DNA of 64,000 bases from Apostichopus parvimensis. Taxonomy: Eukaryota; Echinodermata; Holothuroidea; Aspidochirotida; Stichopodidae. The position numbers and the translations under genes are program-made. Location of the stretch: NCBI GenBank assembly GCA_000934455.1, contig KN889082.1, forward strand, positions 5,746 to 69,745, in the 5' to 3' direction. Under the pieces are notes generated by a model. It was given only the letters and a program-made list of their open reading frames with translations, had not been told where the DNA came from and searched no databases. Shown in pieces: positions 1-9,222 of the stretch; position 1 is the first letter of the stretch; each line of letters opens with the position of its first letter.

Positions 1-439
1 ATCTGCTTCACTCTTTTCCTTCATTCTGTGGCTTTATCAAATAATTTAAGTTAATTGTTCATAAATGGCTAAAACATCTGGTAATTAAAGGAAAATGCAT
101 TAAATAAATATATTGTCACAATGTTATGTCAATGCTCCTTGTCTTATGTTTTTATTAAAATTTTGGGTTCCACTCTACTGTCGTTACATCTGGAATACAC
201 ACTTGTCAAAGTTTTGCCGTCCCCTACAGTCTTTCTGGATATTCAATTAATAACACTTTTCGAAAATGACCCACTTAAATCTACACACATGCATGCAGTG
301 ACTAGTTTCCAGCTGGAAATGTAATGCGAATTCCGTATTTCATCAACTGTCAGAATTTTTGAAAATAATCCATTTCACTATTACAGCGGGGTCTCAGTAG
401 AAAATGAAAGTATAAATGGAAGAAAAATAATTGAAATAC
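1..439. other. No gene seen
   Basis: AT-rich sequence with only short unconvincing reading frames. I see no splice-bounded exon, RNA gene or repeat boundary here. Confidence 0.5.
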
Positions 440-628
440 ACTCAGTATTCGACTGTGGACGAGCCTCGAATTGCGGGCGGTCCGGCGGCGTGCCACCCCA
501 GGGCCGCTAATCTGCCGTCAGCCCGCCGGCGGCAGCCGCCGTCGGGCCGACTTCGGTGCCGAAGCCGGGCCGACTTCGGTGCCGAAGCCAGGCCGCCGTC
601 GGGCCGACTTCGGCTTGCTTGCTGGGAC
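440..628. repeat. GC-rich block with short tandem hairpin units
   Basis: A very GC- and CpG-rich stretch in an AT-rich neighbourhood. It carries two full copies and one partial copy of a ~23-bp unit containing the small hairpin CTTCGGTGCCGAAG. It replaces the middle of LINE ORF1: LINE homology on the minus strand stops at about 629. Its origin is not recognised. Confidence 0.6.
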
Positions 629-958
629 GGTGTGACCTTCAGTCCCCCAACTCCCTTCAACACATGGACGCCTCGGACGCGGGCAGCCTCCGAGGTGAAT
701 CTAACATCAAAATAATTCATACCCCGGACGACCTTAGCCTCCCCCGAAAAACTCAACAATACGATTTTGCTGTCACGGCGAACCGCCATGACAGCTAGGG
801 GTGTGGCAAGCCACGCACCTACGAAAACCAAAAACCACGAAACAAAGCCAAAACTACACTAAACAAACTACAAACTATTGAAAGGCCAACGTAAAAACCA
901 CAAAGTGTGTGGTCAACGAAAAGTGGAGAGCAGCCGAAAACACGTCCGCACTCCACGA
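629..958 (-). mobile_element. Family 1 LINE, 5' end fragment (5' UTR plus ORF1 N-terminus)
   Basis: Read on the minus strand, this matches the 5' end of the LINE at 44,336-46,119. The 5' UTR starts near 958 with the word TGGAGTGCGGAC. The likely ORF1 start is the ATG at 789, followed by a reading frame beginning MAVRRDSKIVLLSFSGEAKV. An internal deletion joins the VVRG part to MNYFDVRF, and homology ends at KVTP near 629 where the GC-rich block begins. Function by homology: ORF1 of a Tx1/L1-like LINE, an RNA-binding protein of the retrotransposition particle. The copy is dead. Its 5' end faces the 5' end of the next copy, which starts near 1234. Confidence 0.75.
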
Positions 959-1233
959 AAACCAACTACCATGTTTATATTTGACCTGTATATAAATGAC
1001 TGACTGTACTGATCTCTTACATAGTGCACAATAGCCAAGGGTTTTGTGTACAGTGCACTTGTTTCTAAAATATCGCCAATTTTGAAATCTGAAATATCAC
1101 ATATTGGTAACGTCGGTTCCTGGTGATATCGGTACAACAACAGCTGTTTTTCTCTTGATAAGGTTATACATTGAATTCTGAAAGTTTTTGGTTCAAAACA
1201 ATGTTAGTCAGTGCACATGGGTCTTAAACATTC
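959..1233. other. Spacer between two head-to-head LINE 5' ends
   Basis: AT-rich, with no homology I can see to the rest of the window. No gene or RNA feature is recognisable. Confidence 0.4.
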
Positions 1234-2405
1234 TGGTTTTGTGGAGTGCGGACATGTTCGCTCTCGCTCTTCATTTACTACAGCTTTTAAATATTTTTAT
1301 ACCGTACTGTGCTTCCCGCTTGGCGGGCGTGTTCATTTCTGTAAAAATACAACGCCTGTAGCACGTACTAAGAGAATTTGTAAGAGAATTTCTGGGAAAA
1401 CGGGCCATCTCGCCCGTTTATGCCCAGACCGCTCATACGCCGCGAGAGCGGCTACGGGCGTGGTTGGAGCGGTCCCTGTCCCGGCCTCTGACACCGTACC
1501 ACCTGATGCTCCTGTCATCGCCCCAGTGTCCGACACTAGCGCCCGGTGGAGGCTTTGTTCCCCCTTTCGTGTCCGACCTCTCCCCTGATCGAACTTGCCG
1601 AGACTGCCAGCCTGCCCACTGAGGCAGAGCAGGACAAAACGGCGGAGATGGTACTAGCGGAGTGGCATGCGGCGCAGGATGCCGCTTGTACCGGTTCACC
1701 GGTAGCTACGCCCGCTATCGGTGATACTAGTCGGGCCCCGAGTCAACCGGCCCAAGAGACATTAAGTGGCCCAGATTCTGACTCGCCAATGGAGGACTGC
1801 ACTACAGCTAAGGAGTCCTCCGATTGGTTTGATGAGACGAAACAGGCCACTGATCTCATTGACTCGAGTGGCCCTTCCACCCTACCCGCAGCCGCTTCCG
1901 CTATACCGGACACGATGCTCGCTAGTGGACCTCCTGTTCCTGACAGGGAGGTCCACTCGATCAAGGTTCACGAGGAGCTAAGAACTCTGCTAGCTCGTAG
2001 GAAAAAGGGGAACACTGCCAGGGGCCTGAAAAGACCCATATTGGGAAAACTTCGCAGGTAATGCGCAAGCCTGTCGTCTACTATCGGGACGGCGTACCCC
2101 GGATGAATATTGGAGTGAGTTAGTTGTTAGGTGTGGGGGGGGGGGGTTGTGTGGTCGTTACATAATATGGGTTGGGGGGGGTTCTGTTTGTGGTTTGGAG
2201 TTGGCTTTTTGGGGCTGGTTTGTAGAGCTTTGTTGTTTTGGTTCTGTTGGCCTTTTGGTCCGTGTCCTTTTCACGTTACGTTCAACGCTGCATTGTATAC
2301 GTTTGTGGGTTGGTGAGACATTTCTGTTTGTGGGTTTTGGTGGTTGTTTAACAGACTGGGATTGTTTTTGGTTTTGTTGACCTTTGGTCCGTGTCCGTTT
2401 TCTGT
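1234..2405 (+). mobile_element. Half-LINE copy: 5' UTR, ORF1 C-terminal half, ORF2-less 3' tail
   Basis: The 5' end (TGGAGTGCGGACATG) is on the plus strand. After a deletion, ORF1 resumes near 1,388 at the third zinc knuckle (SGKTGHLARLC) and runs to the stop at 2,059-2,061. ORF1 then passes directly into a ~340-bp tail (2,062-2,405) with no ORF2. The complete element at 44,336-46,119 has the same ORF1/tail junction (CGCAGGTAATGCGCAAGC), so the missing ORF2 is an inherited feature of a non-autonomous lineage. The tail loses its last bases at the join with an ORF2 fragment at 2,406-2,774. Confidence 0.75.
1546..2061 (+). CDS. LINE family 1 ORF1, C-terminal part
   Basis: An open frame of 171 codons ends in KRPILGKLRR. 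It matches the ORF1 tails at 2,775-3,097 and 44,679-44,963. The segment is acidic and Ser/Pro-rich without catalytic motifs, and lies C-terminal to the zinc knuckles. The first ATG is only where this frame opens: the true protein starts far upstream and the frame is interrupted before this point. The stop is TAA inside TAATG, so an ATG overlaps the stop and begins a 20-residue peptide in the tail. Not a host gene. Confidence 0.7.
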   Translation: MEALFPLSCPTSPLIELAETASLPTEAEQDKTAEMVLAEWHAAQDAACTGSPVATPAIGDTSRAPSQPAQETLSGPDSDSPMEDCTTAKESSDWFDETKQATDLIDSSGPSTLPAAASAIPDTMLASGPPVPDREVHSIKVHEELRTLLARRKKGNTARGLKRPILGKLRR

Positions 2406-2774
2406 TAGTACGTGCTACAGGCGTTGTATTTTTTTCATGTAGGACAGGGTTTGTTTTATATGGGGTAGATCCTCCAGTTTGTTCTGTTGCTGTGTTGCAG
2501 CGCATTATTTGTGTTTGTTCTGTTGTGAAAAAACTTGTGTGGAGGAATAGATGTTTTTAGGGGGAAAGTTGGCAGGCAGTCCTGGAGGCGGTGAAGTCTG
2601 ACATTCGCCGTTTATCTGGGGCTGCCTTTTTTGGACGGTGGTGTGCTGGGGAGGGGTTTTTCGTTTCGCTGCGTGCTGGTCGTCCTTTTGTAGTTTTTGG
2701 ATTGTTTCAGTGGGTGGTTGGGCGTTTTGTCTCTGCAGGTCGGTGGGCCTATGTACTTTTTTGGCTTGTTCACC
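2406..2774 (+). mobile_element. LINE ORF2 C-terminal and 3' UTR fragment
   Basis: Similar to the family 2 3' end at about 63,090-63,440: the stretch around TTATATGGGGTAGATCCTCC, a poly-A-interrupted GTGAAAAAAC segment, then the GGAGGCGGTGAAGTCTGAC block. It stops abruptly in GGCTTG, where the next LINE copy starts inside ORF1. The first 28 nt (2,406-2,433) are the exact reverse complement of 1,343-1,370. Confidence 0.65.
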
Positions 2775-3097
2775 GGTAGCCGAGTCAAACTGGCCCAAGA
2801 GACATTAAGTGGCCCAGATTCTGACTCGCCAATGCACTACAGCCTTAGTCCTCCGATTGGTTTGATGAGACGAAACAGGACACTGATCTCATTGACTCGA
2901 GCGGCCCTTCCACCCTGCCCGCAGTCGCTTCCGCTATACCGGACACGATGGTCGCTAGTGGACCTCCTGTTCCTGACAGGGCGGTCCACTCGATCAATGT
3001 TGACGAGGAGCTAAGAACTCTGCTCGCTCGTAGGAAAAGGGGGAACACTGCTAAGGGCCTGAAAAGACCCGTATTGGGAAAACATCGCAGGTTATGA
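2775..3097 (+). CDS. LINE family 1 ORF1 C-terminus (second copy)
   Basis: Homologous to the ORF1 tail at about 1,697-2,061 but with a ~30-bp deletion near its start and another small one. It ends KRPVLGKHRRL followed by TGA at 3,095-3,097. The stop overlaps the ORF2 ATG at 3,094, an arrangement compatible with termination-reinitiation. Broken copy. Confidence 0.65.
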
Positions 3098-4516
3098 CAC
3101 CAGACACCTTATCCCTCGTCACCCTTAATGTGAATGGGATGAGGGGTACCCCCAAAAGGCGGCGGATTTTACAGTCCTGCAAGTTGCTCCAAGTGGATGT
3201 GGTCCTTTTGCAGGAGACCCACATATCTTGTGAGAGTGATGTTCATCTTTGGTCCTTAGAGTGGGGGGGGGGGGAGTCTTTATGCCTCCTTTGGATCAGG
3301 GGCATCTTGCGGGACTGTAATTTTGGTGTCCCCAAAACTTTTTCATTGTGTGGGAAAAGTGGAGGACCATGAAGGTCGGGTGGTGTGCATACTTAAGGCT
3401 CACGCGGGGAGAGTTTGTAGTGTGCAATGTTTATGCCCCCTACCGGCCAGCATGTAGGAAAGATTTTTTCACGGTCTTGCAATCCTCTGTACCGGACAGG
3501 GCAAATTGTATCCTTGGGGGGGGGGGGACTTCAATTGTGTCCCTCACTCTGCTTTAGATAGACATTCGAGGAAAGAGTCCCCCAATTGTACCACCGGCAT
3601 GATTGAGCTAGGCTTGTTTGTCAAGCACCGAGACCTTGCGGATGTTTGGAGGTCCCAAAATCCCCAGGTGGTTACTTGTACGTGGCATAGACCACATGGA
3701 TCAGTTTCATCCAGACTCGACAGGTTTTATGCCCCGCGCAAGTTCCTCGATCTCGGTGTTCGATTATTCCATGTCCTTTGTCTGATCACGACGCAGTTGT
3801 TTTGCGCCTGCAGCTGCCGGAGTCCTTTCATGTGGAAAAGGGACTTTGGCGGCTGAATACGGAAATTGTCAAAGAGCAAAATTTCAAGGAGCAATTTGTC
3901 GAGAAGTACAGAGGATGGCAGTCCCTCAAGCCTGCTTTTCCCAATACGTTAGTCTGGTGGGACGAGGTCAAGTCCCTCATCAAGCAGTTCGCAATCAGGT
4001 ATTGTGTTGAGAGAGCTCACCAACGGAGATTCAAGTTGCATTCCCTGTGCAATAGAGAGCAAGGAATGGTTGTTAATCGTCTGATCTGCATGCACTTCGG
4101 GTGTTTCTCGATGAGAAACTGCACGGAGCCCGGGTGCGTGCCAAAATCCAGTTTGTTGAGGCGGACGAGAAGCCCACTATGTCTGTGGTTGCCCGCATAA
4201 TTAGGGCAGTGCGTCATCCTGGTGGGGTCGTCGTGAAGAGCCCGCAGGCAGTCCTAGGGGTATTTGGGTCGTTCTTTTCGAACCTGTACTCCAGGGCTGC
4301 TGTTAGCGAGGATCTCCAGGAAGACTTGTTGTCTGGTATAGACAAGGCCTCCCCCCCCCCCCCCCATAAAAAAAAACCACAGCTTGGGTTGGAATCTCTA
4401 CGTTGGTGAGCTCTGGACAGCGGTAGCAGCGATGAACAAGGGAAAGTCCCCGGTCCCGATGGCCTCCCTGCTGAGTTCTATAGGACCTTCTGGGAGGTTC
4501 TCGGTGGTCACCTTAA
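3094..4516 (+). CDS. LINE family 1 ORF2: APE-type endonuclease and start of RT, frameshifted
   Basis: Begins MTPDTLSLVTLNVNGMRG. The endonuclease motifs LNVNGMR and DVVLLQETH (catalytic E) come first, then a block opening EWGGGE, DFNCVP and LSDHDAVV near 3,777. This order is typical of apurinic-endonuclease LINEs of the Tx1/L1 group. The RT entry motif (GKSPxPDGLPAEFYRTFWEV) occurs at about 4,440-4,500, after which ORF2 is cut off. The reading frame changes at least four times, with G or C runs at three of those sites, so some may be assembly errors. ORF2 normally nicks target DNA and copies LINE RNA; this copy cannot. Confidence 0.75.
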
Positions 4517-4661
4517 ACGCTACATTATATACATAGGTGGGTTAGTGAGAGATATCTGTTTGTGGGTTTCAGTTGGGTTCTGGTGAATGTTACACAGACC
4601 GGGATTGTTTTTGGTTCTGTTGACCTTTGGTCCGTGTCCGTTTTCTTTGCACGTAAAAAGC

Positions 4662-4756
4662 ACAGGTCTGCCCAAACAAAAAGTGTGGGCGCTGCCTTCG
4701 TCTTGGGCATGATACCTCTGCTTGCCCAAACGAGGTTGTGTGCTCACTCTGTGGGA
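4662..4756 (+). mobile_element. Family 2 LINE ORF1 zinc-knuckle fragment
   Basis: About 95 bp nearly identical to 31,770-31,850. It encodes the segment NKKCGRCLRLGHDTSACP, a CCHC knuckle of family 2 ORF1. It is joined on the left to the 3' terminus of the family 1 copy and on the right to a minisatellite. Confidence 0.7.
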
Positions 4757-5155
4757 ACCCTGGTAGAAATTCAAATAGAACCCACTTAAAAAATCAAGTA
4801 GGTTATACTAGGGCCTACTATGTTTAACTGGTTTTTAACTGGGTTCCAACTGGACTATGCTGTGCATGAGCTAGGTTCAACTGGGTTTACACAATGTTGA
4901 ACTGGGTTTGTTCAGGCCCAACTGAATGTTAACTATGTTTGAACTGATCCAGCTGGGCTTAAAGCAGGTTTCACTGGTTTTTGCACTAGCCCAACTGGAT
5001 TTGGACTATGTTGGCTGGTGAACTGACCCTGCTGGGCTTTAACTAGGTTTCACTGCTTTTGCACTGGCCCAACTTGGTGTGAACTATGTTGGCTGGTGAA
5101 CTGACCCAGCTGGGGTCTAACTACGTTTCACTGGTTTGCACAGGCCCAACTCAAG
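4757..5155 (+). repeat. Degenerate minisatellite of AACTGG/AACTATGTT units
   Basis: Imperfect tandem units containing AACTGGGTT, CAACTATGTT and TTTCACTGG. The left border is ACCCTGGTAGAAATTC. The block at 10,862-11,204 is the same repeat in inverted orientation, with the border word read as GAATTTCCACCAGGG. Confidence 0.7.
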
Positions 5156-5302
5156 GGTTTTCCGAGGAATGGTTGGTTCTTCATCACTATAATTTTGAGG
5201 TTCAAAGTAAGCTTTATATTTTTTCTTAGGTCTCACAGAAACATTGTTCCTATTCCTTTCTCGATGTGGATCCATTTGTCTAGGGCCTACAGCAATATCC
5301 AA
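5156..5302 (-). CDS. Possible exon of unrecognised gene
   Basis: On the minus strand there is an open stretch whose translation is protein-like (for example VRPKKKYKAYFEPQNYSD). It is rich in basic and acidic residues rather than low-complexity. No clear acceptor or donor defines it and I do not recognise a family. It may be a relic of a transposon gene. Confidence 0.25.
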
Positions 5303-5344
5303 GATTCGAACTTGTCAATATTTCTTGTACATACCGAGACCAGC

Positions 5345-5440
5345 CTAGCCTATTAGGCTAGTATGAGTGCAACGAAGTTCGTTTGGTACATTAAAGGGCG
5401 CCTTTACGTAAAAAAATATGCACGGTGTATGTTTGGTGAC
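5345..5440 (+). repeat. Short interspersed repeat shared with 53,505-53,590
   Basis: Words in common and in the same order: GAGTGCAACGAAGTTCG, TGGTAC, then AATATGCACGGTGT. The second copy reads GAGTGCACCGAAGTTCG and AATATGCACTGTGT. No coding potential. Confidence 0.5.
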
Positions 5441-5446
5441 AGCCCA

Positions 5447-6165
5447 ATATTCATAAGGTTCATTGTTCACAAGGGTCATAATCCATAAGGTTCATTGTTC
5501 ATAAGGTTCGTTGTTCATAATATAAAAAAATGGTTCGGTATTCATAATGGTGAAAAGGGTTCGTTGTTCATAATTGGTAAAAGGCGTCGATATTCATAAT
5601 GGTGAAAAGGCTCGTTATTCATAATAGAGCAAAGGGTTCGTAATCCAAAATAGACAAAAGGGTTCGTTATTCATAGGAGGAAAGGTTCGATATTCATAAT
5701 GCAACAAAGGGTCCGTTATTCATAATAGGCCTAGCCAAAAAGGTTCGGTATCATTGACAATGAGGAAAATGACCCCCTTTAGGAAACGTACAATTTTATG
5801 CCGTTTCCGTATAAGTTGGTTGGAAATGGAGGACGTCTTTTGCACTTGTACGACGCACTTCTCTCCTATTATGAATAACGAACCTTTTTTCACATTATGG
5901 ATTACGAACTCTTTGATCGATTATGAATATCGGACCCTTTCTTCTATTATGAATAACGGACCTTTCTTCCTTTTATGAATAATGAACCTTTTTGTCTTTC
6001 ATGGATTCGAACCCTTTGTCCCATTATGAATAACGAACCTTTTTGTCCGTTATGGATATCGAACCGTTTTGCCCATTATTAATATCGAACCTTTCTTTCC
6101 ATTATGAATACCGGAACTTAAGAATGATGATCCCTTTTTATTATGAATAACAACGACTTTCCGTA
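5447..6165. repeat. Foldback array: ~30-bp units in two opposed arms
   Basis: The left arm (about 5,447-5,756) repeats a unit around GGTTCGTTATTCATAAT roughly ten times. The right arm (about 5,868-6,165) repeats its reverse complement (ATTATGAATAACGAACC) roughly ten times. About 110 bp of unrelated, non-repetitive sequence lies between. Units differ from each other by several bases, so the array is not recent. Alternating AT-rich spacers are 8-14 bp. Confidence 0.8.
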
Positions 6166-7139
6166 CCACCGACTAGGCTACGGTTACACGTTTAGCAGTA
6201 TATATACATGTATCGTACCAATGTCCAAACAATGTCAATACGACGCAACACAACCGTATTACAGTTCAATAAAAGTTTACAAAAATGTTGTATTTACAAA
6301 ACTGCACGTACATGAGATAACTTCTCGAAGAAAGAAGAACAATTATAAACCTATTCCAGATTCAGATGAAAAATACCAGATTCAGATGAAAAATACACAA
6401 ATGCTTTTATTTTAGGCGTAATTATCGAGAATATTATAATGTAAGTTCGTAAGCAGTAACCGTATCATAATATATTGAAAATGCTAAATCAGCCATTTTA
6501 TGAGGGGTGTAAAATAAATCTTTCTTATATTTATCACAGTCATGATTAAACGAGTCAACTTTTGTACCGCAATGATTAAAAATATGAAATATTTACTATT
6601 TAATAAATTTTAACAAATTATGTTATAACTGAGTTCGGCGATTTGAACAATTGGTAGGCAAAATGCCTCCCTAGTGGAAATTGGTATGATCCGACTAAAT
6701 TTTAACTTTGTCTTGCGTTAGCGCTAAATTTATAAATTCCGAAACCGCAAACCAACAGAAGCTTCGCAGAATCGCATTTGTAACCGATTCTACCAACAAT
6801 TTCAAATTATTACCGCGGCTAAGTTCCCTCCTTTGTGATCTTGCAGTATCTTTATATTATTGACACATACTTGTAACGTTATAATTGGTTGTAAACGTGC
6901 TTTTTATCAGAAATATTTCAATTGAACTGAAACTTTATATATAGTGGCCTAGGACTATAGCATAGGCTAGGCCTAATAAACCGGTTCCCTACTAGGTATA
7001 CTACATGGTACATTTACTAACGTTAGACATATCCTAACGTTATAGTTGCGTAGCTTATAGGGGCCTAGCCTAGTTATACTAAAGTTAACACCTACATTTA
7101 GCCGCGTGATTTTAGCAAGGCTATCGTCGACTAGCAGAC
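6166..7139. other. No gene seen
   Basis: AT-rich intergenic sequence with short CTAGGCC-type words near the right end. I find no exon, RNA gene or transposon border. Confidence 0.5.
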
Positions 7140-9222
7140 ATAATAATAATAATAATAATAACTGTTTTTTGTATAGCGCAGGTATCCAGAGCACAAGGCA
7201 ATGTTCAAATGCGCTCCCAAATAAAGGGTCTAACTGTGATATTTTTCCAAAAGGATAGTTTTTAGCTGTTTCTTGAGATCCGTCTTACTGGATGGAGAAA
7301 TAGGTGCCTCTTGTTTGGCTATGAGATTGTTCCACAGTCGTGGGGCCACGGAGAAAGCTCGCCCGCCAAAGTTTGTTGAGTGAAATGATGGCTCCGCAAG
7401 CAAATATTTATTTTGGGACCTCAGCGATCTTGGTGGAATGTAACGATGGACTAATTCTGCTAAGTACAATGGAGCTTCCCCGTTGAGTGACATAAAGGTG
7501 AGATACAAAATTTTAAAATCTATTCTTGCACGTACAGGTAACCAGTGAAGTTCACGAAGTACAGGTGTTATATGGGCTCGCTTGGGAGTTTTCGCAACAA
7601 GGCGAGCAGCATTGTTTTGAAGCATTTGTAATTTATTCATCAACTCATTGGTGATCCCGTACAGAAGGCTATTGCCATAATCCAGGCGAGATATTACAAG
7701 TGCCTGCGTGATCGATCGTGTCGCACTTTTGCTGAGCTGCCTTCGGGCTAAGGCAATATTTCTGAGATGAAAATAGCCCGACTTGACGACAGAGTAGACA
7801 TACGGCTTCATAGACAGCTGAGGATCAAACAGGACACCGAGGTTACGTACAGGGGCTCCGGAGATTTTAACATCAACCCCAGCTACTGTGATTGAATCAA
7901 TGTTCACTAGTTTGAGACGTTGGGGCGTACCAAATAGCATTATTTCAGTTTTCGATGGATTTCCTTTCAGGAAGTTGTCAGTGAGCCAATGCTGAATTTC
8001 ATTTAAGCAGCATTCCAACTTTAGGCATTCTTGATGCACCTGTGCTGGATCTTTGATCTCTCTAATAACCGTATATAATTGAGTGTCATCAGCAAAACTA
8101 TGGCGGTGTATTGAGTGAGAATCAATCAGTTCGCCAAGAGGAAGCACATAGGTTAAGAACAGCAAAGGCCCGAGTACAGACCCTTGGGGAACGCCATACT
8201 TCAGAACGCAGGATGAAGATCTCGTCCCATGTATATTTACACTTTGTGATCTATTGGTAAGGTACGAGCGAAACCAGTTCAGTGCAGTACCATTGATGCC
8301 TAATCTGTCCCTCATTCTGCATAGGAGGACGTCGTGGTCCACGGTATCGAATGCTGCACTCAGATCTAGTAATACAAGAATGACGATACCACCACCATCA
8401 AGCATACACCGAATGTCATTTTGAACACGCAAGAGTGCAGTCTCAGTGCTGTGGTGCGGTTTGTAGGCAGACTGGAAAGTGTCGTGTAGATTATGAGAGT
8501 ATATATGCTCATTCAGTCGTGAGGCAACGACTCTTTCAAGTACCTTAGATAGAAATGTTAGGTTACTTATAGGTCTATAGTTCTGGAATATTTCTGGGTC
8601 TGCTGATGGTTTTTTCAAGATCGGAGTCACCAGAGCCGTTTTCATCGACTCCGGCACTACAGCAGATGCGAGTGATTTGTTGATAATCGTTGTCATCACT
8701 GGCAGTATATTATCTAATACCGGTACATCTTTCAGCATCCAAGTTGGTAGTGGGTCTAAAGCACATGACTTACAAGGTGATTGTTTCACAATTTTGCGTA
8801 TCTCCTCATCATTAGATGGTCGTAGACTCTGCAGTGAGCAGTGACCAGATAGCGTACCCACCTGGGTGCGAAGTAGATGACAGGATTCAGCCCCACGTTG
8901 CTGTGACTGAGGTAGAATGGCCCTTATATTCTCCACTTTTTCAGTGAAAAAGGACATGAACTTGTTGGCAAGATCCTTAGCCTCCGAGTAAGTTGGTAAT
9001 TTAGCATCTGCCTTAGAACTAAGGATCTCATTATAAATGTGCTGTAGAACCTTTGGATTAGCACGAGCTTCCTCTACTTTGGCATTGTAATAGGCTACCT
9101 TCGATCGAGATAGAAGGTTATTATATGATGACTGACATGCCAGGAAAATGTCTCTGTGGACGGTCAGCTTCGTCTGACGCCACTTTCGTTCGGCCTTTCG
9201 CATTTCACACTTCATAATGGCA
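7140..9222 (-). mobile_element. L2-like (CR1 superclade) LINE, 5'-truncated
   Basis: On the minus strand the element holds the ORF2 linker, reverse transcriptase and C-terminus, then a ~90-bp 3' UTR ending in a (TTA)n tail at 7,140-7,161. The (TTA)n tail and the word GCGCTATAC before it are typical of L2/CR1-type 3' ends. The endonuclease is lost by 5' truncation. The left end of the host exon starting near 9,223 lies immediately beyond the truncation point. Confidence 0.85.
7230..9215 (-). CDS. LINE ORF2 reverse transcriptase (L2/CR1-like), 661 codons open
   Basis: A non-LTR reverse transcriptase reading frame with no stop or frameshift over 661 codons. RT blocks in order: YRPISNLTFLSKVLERVV, FQSAYKPHHSTETALL, VLLDLSAAFDTVDH (catalytic D), GVPQGSVLGPLLF and SFADDTQLY (FADD catalytic pair). 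A thumb and C-terminal region ends RAFSVAPRLWNNL, the usual end of CR1/L2 ORF2 proteins. The N-terminal endonuclease is absent, so the first ATG (9,215) is not the natural start. An uninterrupted frame of this length implies a fairly young insertion. It would copy its own RNA at a nicked target if complete. Confidence 0.9.
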   Translation of the reverse strand: MKCEMRKAERKWRQTKLTVHRDIFLACQSSYNNLLSRSKVAYYNAKVEEARANPKVLQHIYNEILSSKADAKLPTYSEAKDLANKFMSFFTEKVENIRAILPQSQQRGAESCHLLRTQVGTLSGHCSLQSLRPSNDEEIRKIVKQSPCKSCALDPLPTWMLKDVPVLDNILPVMTTIINKSLASAVVPESMKTALVTPILKKPSADPEIFQNYRPISNLTFLSKVLERVVASRLNEHIYSHNLHDTFQSAYKPHHSTETALLRVQNDIRCMLDGGGIVILVLLDLSAAFDTVDHDVLLCRMRDRLGINGTALNWFRSYLTNRSQSVNIHGTRSSSCVLKYGVPQGSVLGPLLFLTYVLPLGELIDSHSIHRHSFADDTQLYTVIREIKDPAQVHQECLKLECCLNEIQHWLTDNFLKGNPSKTEIMLFGTPQRLKLVNIDSITVAGVDVKISGAPVRNLGVLFDPQLSMKPYVYSVVKSGYFHLRNIALARRQLSKSATRSITQALVISRLDYGNSLLYGITNELMNKLQMLQNNAARLVAKTPKRAHITPVLRELHWLPVRARIDFKILYLTFMSLNGEAPLYLAELVHRYIPPRSLRSQNKYLLAEPSFHSTNFGGRAFSVAPRLWNNLIAKQEAPISPSSKTDLKKQLKTILLEKYHS

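Larger units (their letters stand above)
2775..4661 (+). mobile_element. Family 1 LINE copy with ORF1 tail, ORF2 start and 3' tail (internally deleted)
   Basis: Order: ORF1 C-terminus (2,775-3,097), ORF2 endonuclease and start of reverse transcriptase (3,094 to about 4,516), then a direct jump to the 3' tail (about 4,517-4,661) ending in TTGCACGTAAAAAGC. The tail matches the half-LINE tail at 44,336-44,678. ORF1 stop and ORF2 start overlap as ATGA at 3,094-3,097. Most of the reverse transcriptase and all of the C-terminal CCHC region are missing. Several frame changes coincide with G or C runs (3,268-3,279, 3,518-3,529, 4,351-4,363). Confidence 0.8.

Noticed and set aside
2131-2505. Overlapping Trp/Gly-rich and Lys/Thr-rich frames on both strands
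   Set aside because: They lie in the conserved non-coding tail of the half-LINE. Composition and disagreement between copies show they are by-products of a G/T-rich strand.
5447-6165. CRISPR-like spacing of repeats
   Set aside because: Units are diverged, spacers are 8-14 bp and AT-rich, the orientation flips midway and the genome is eukaryotic.
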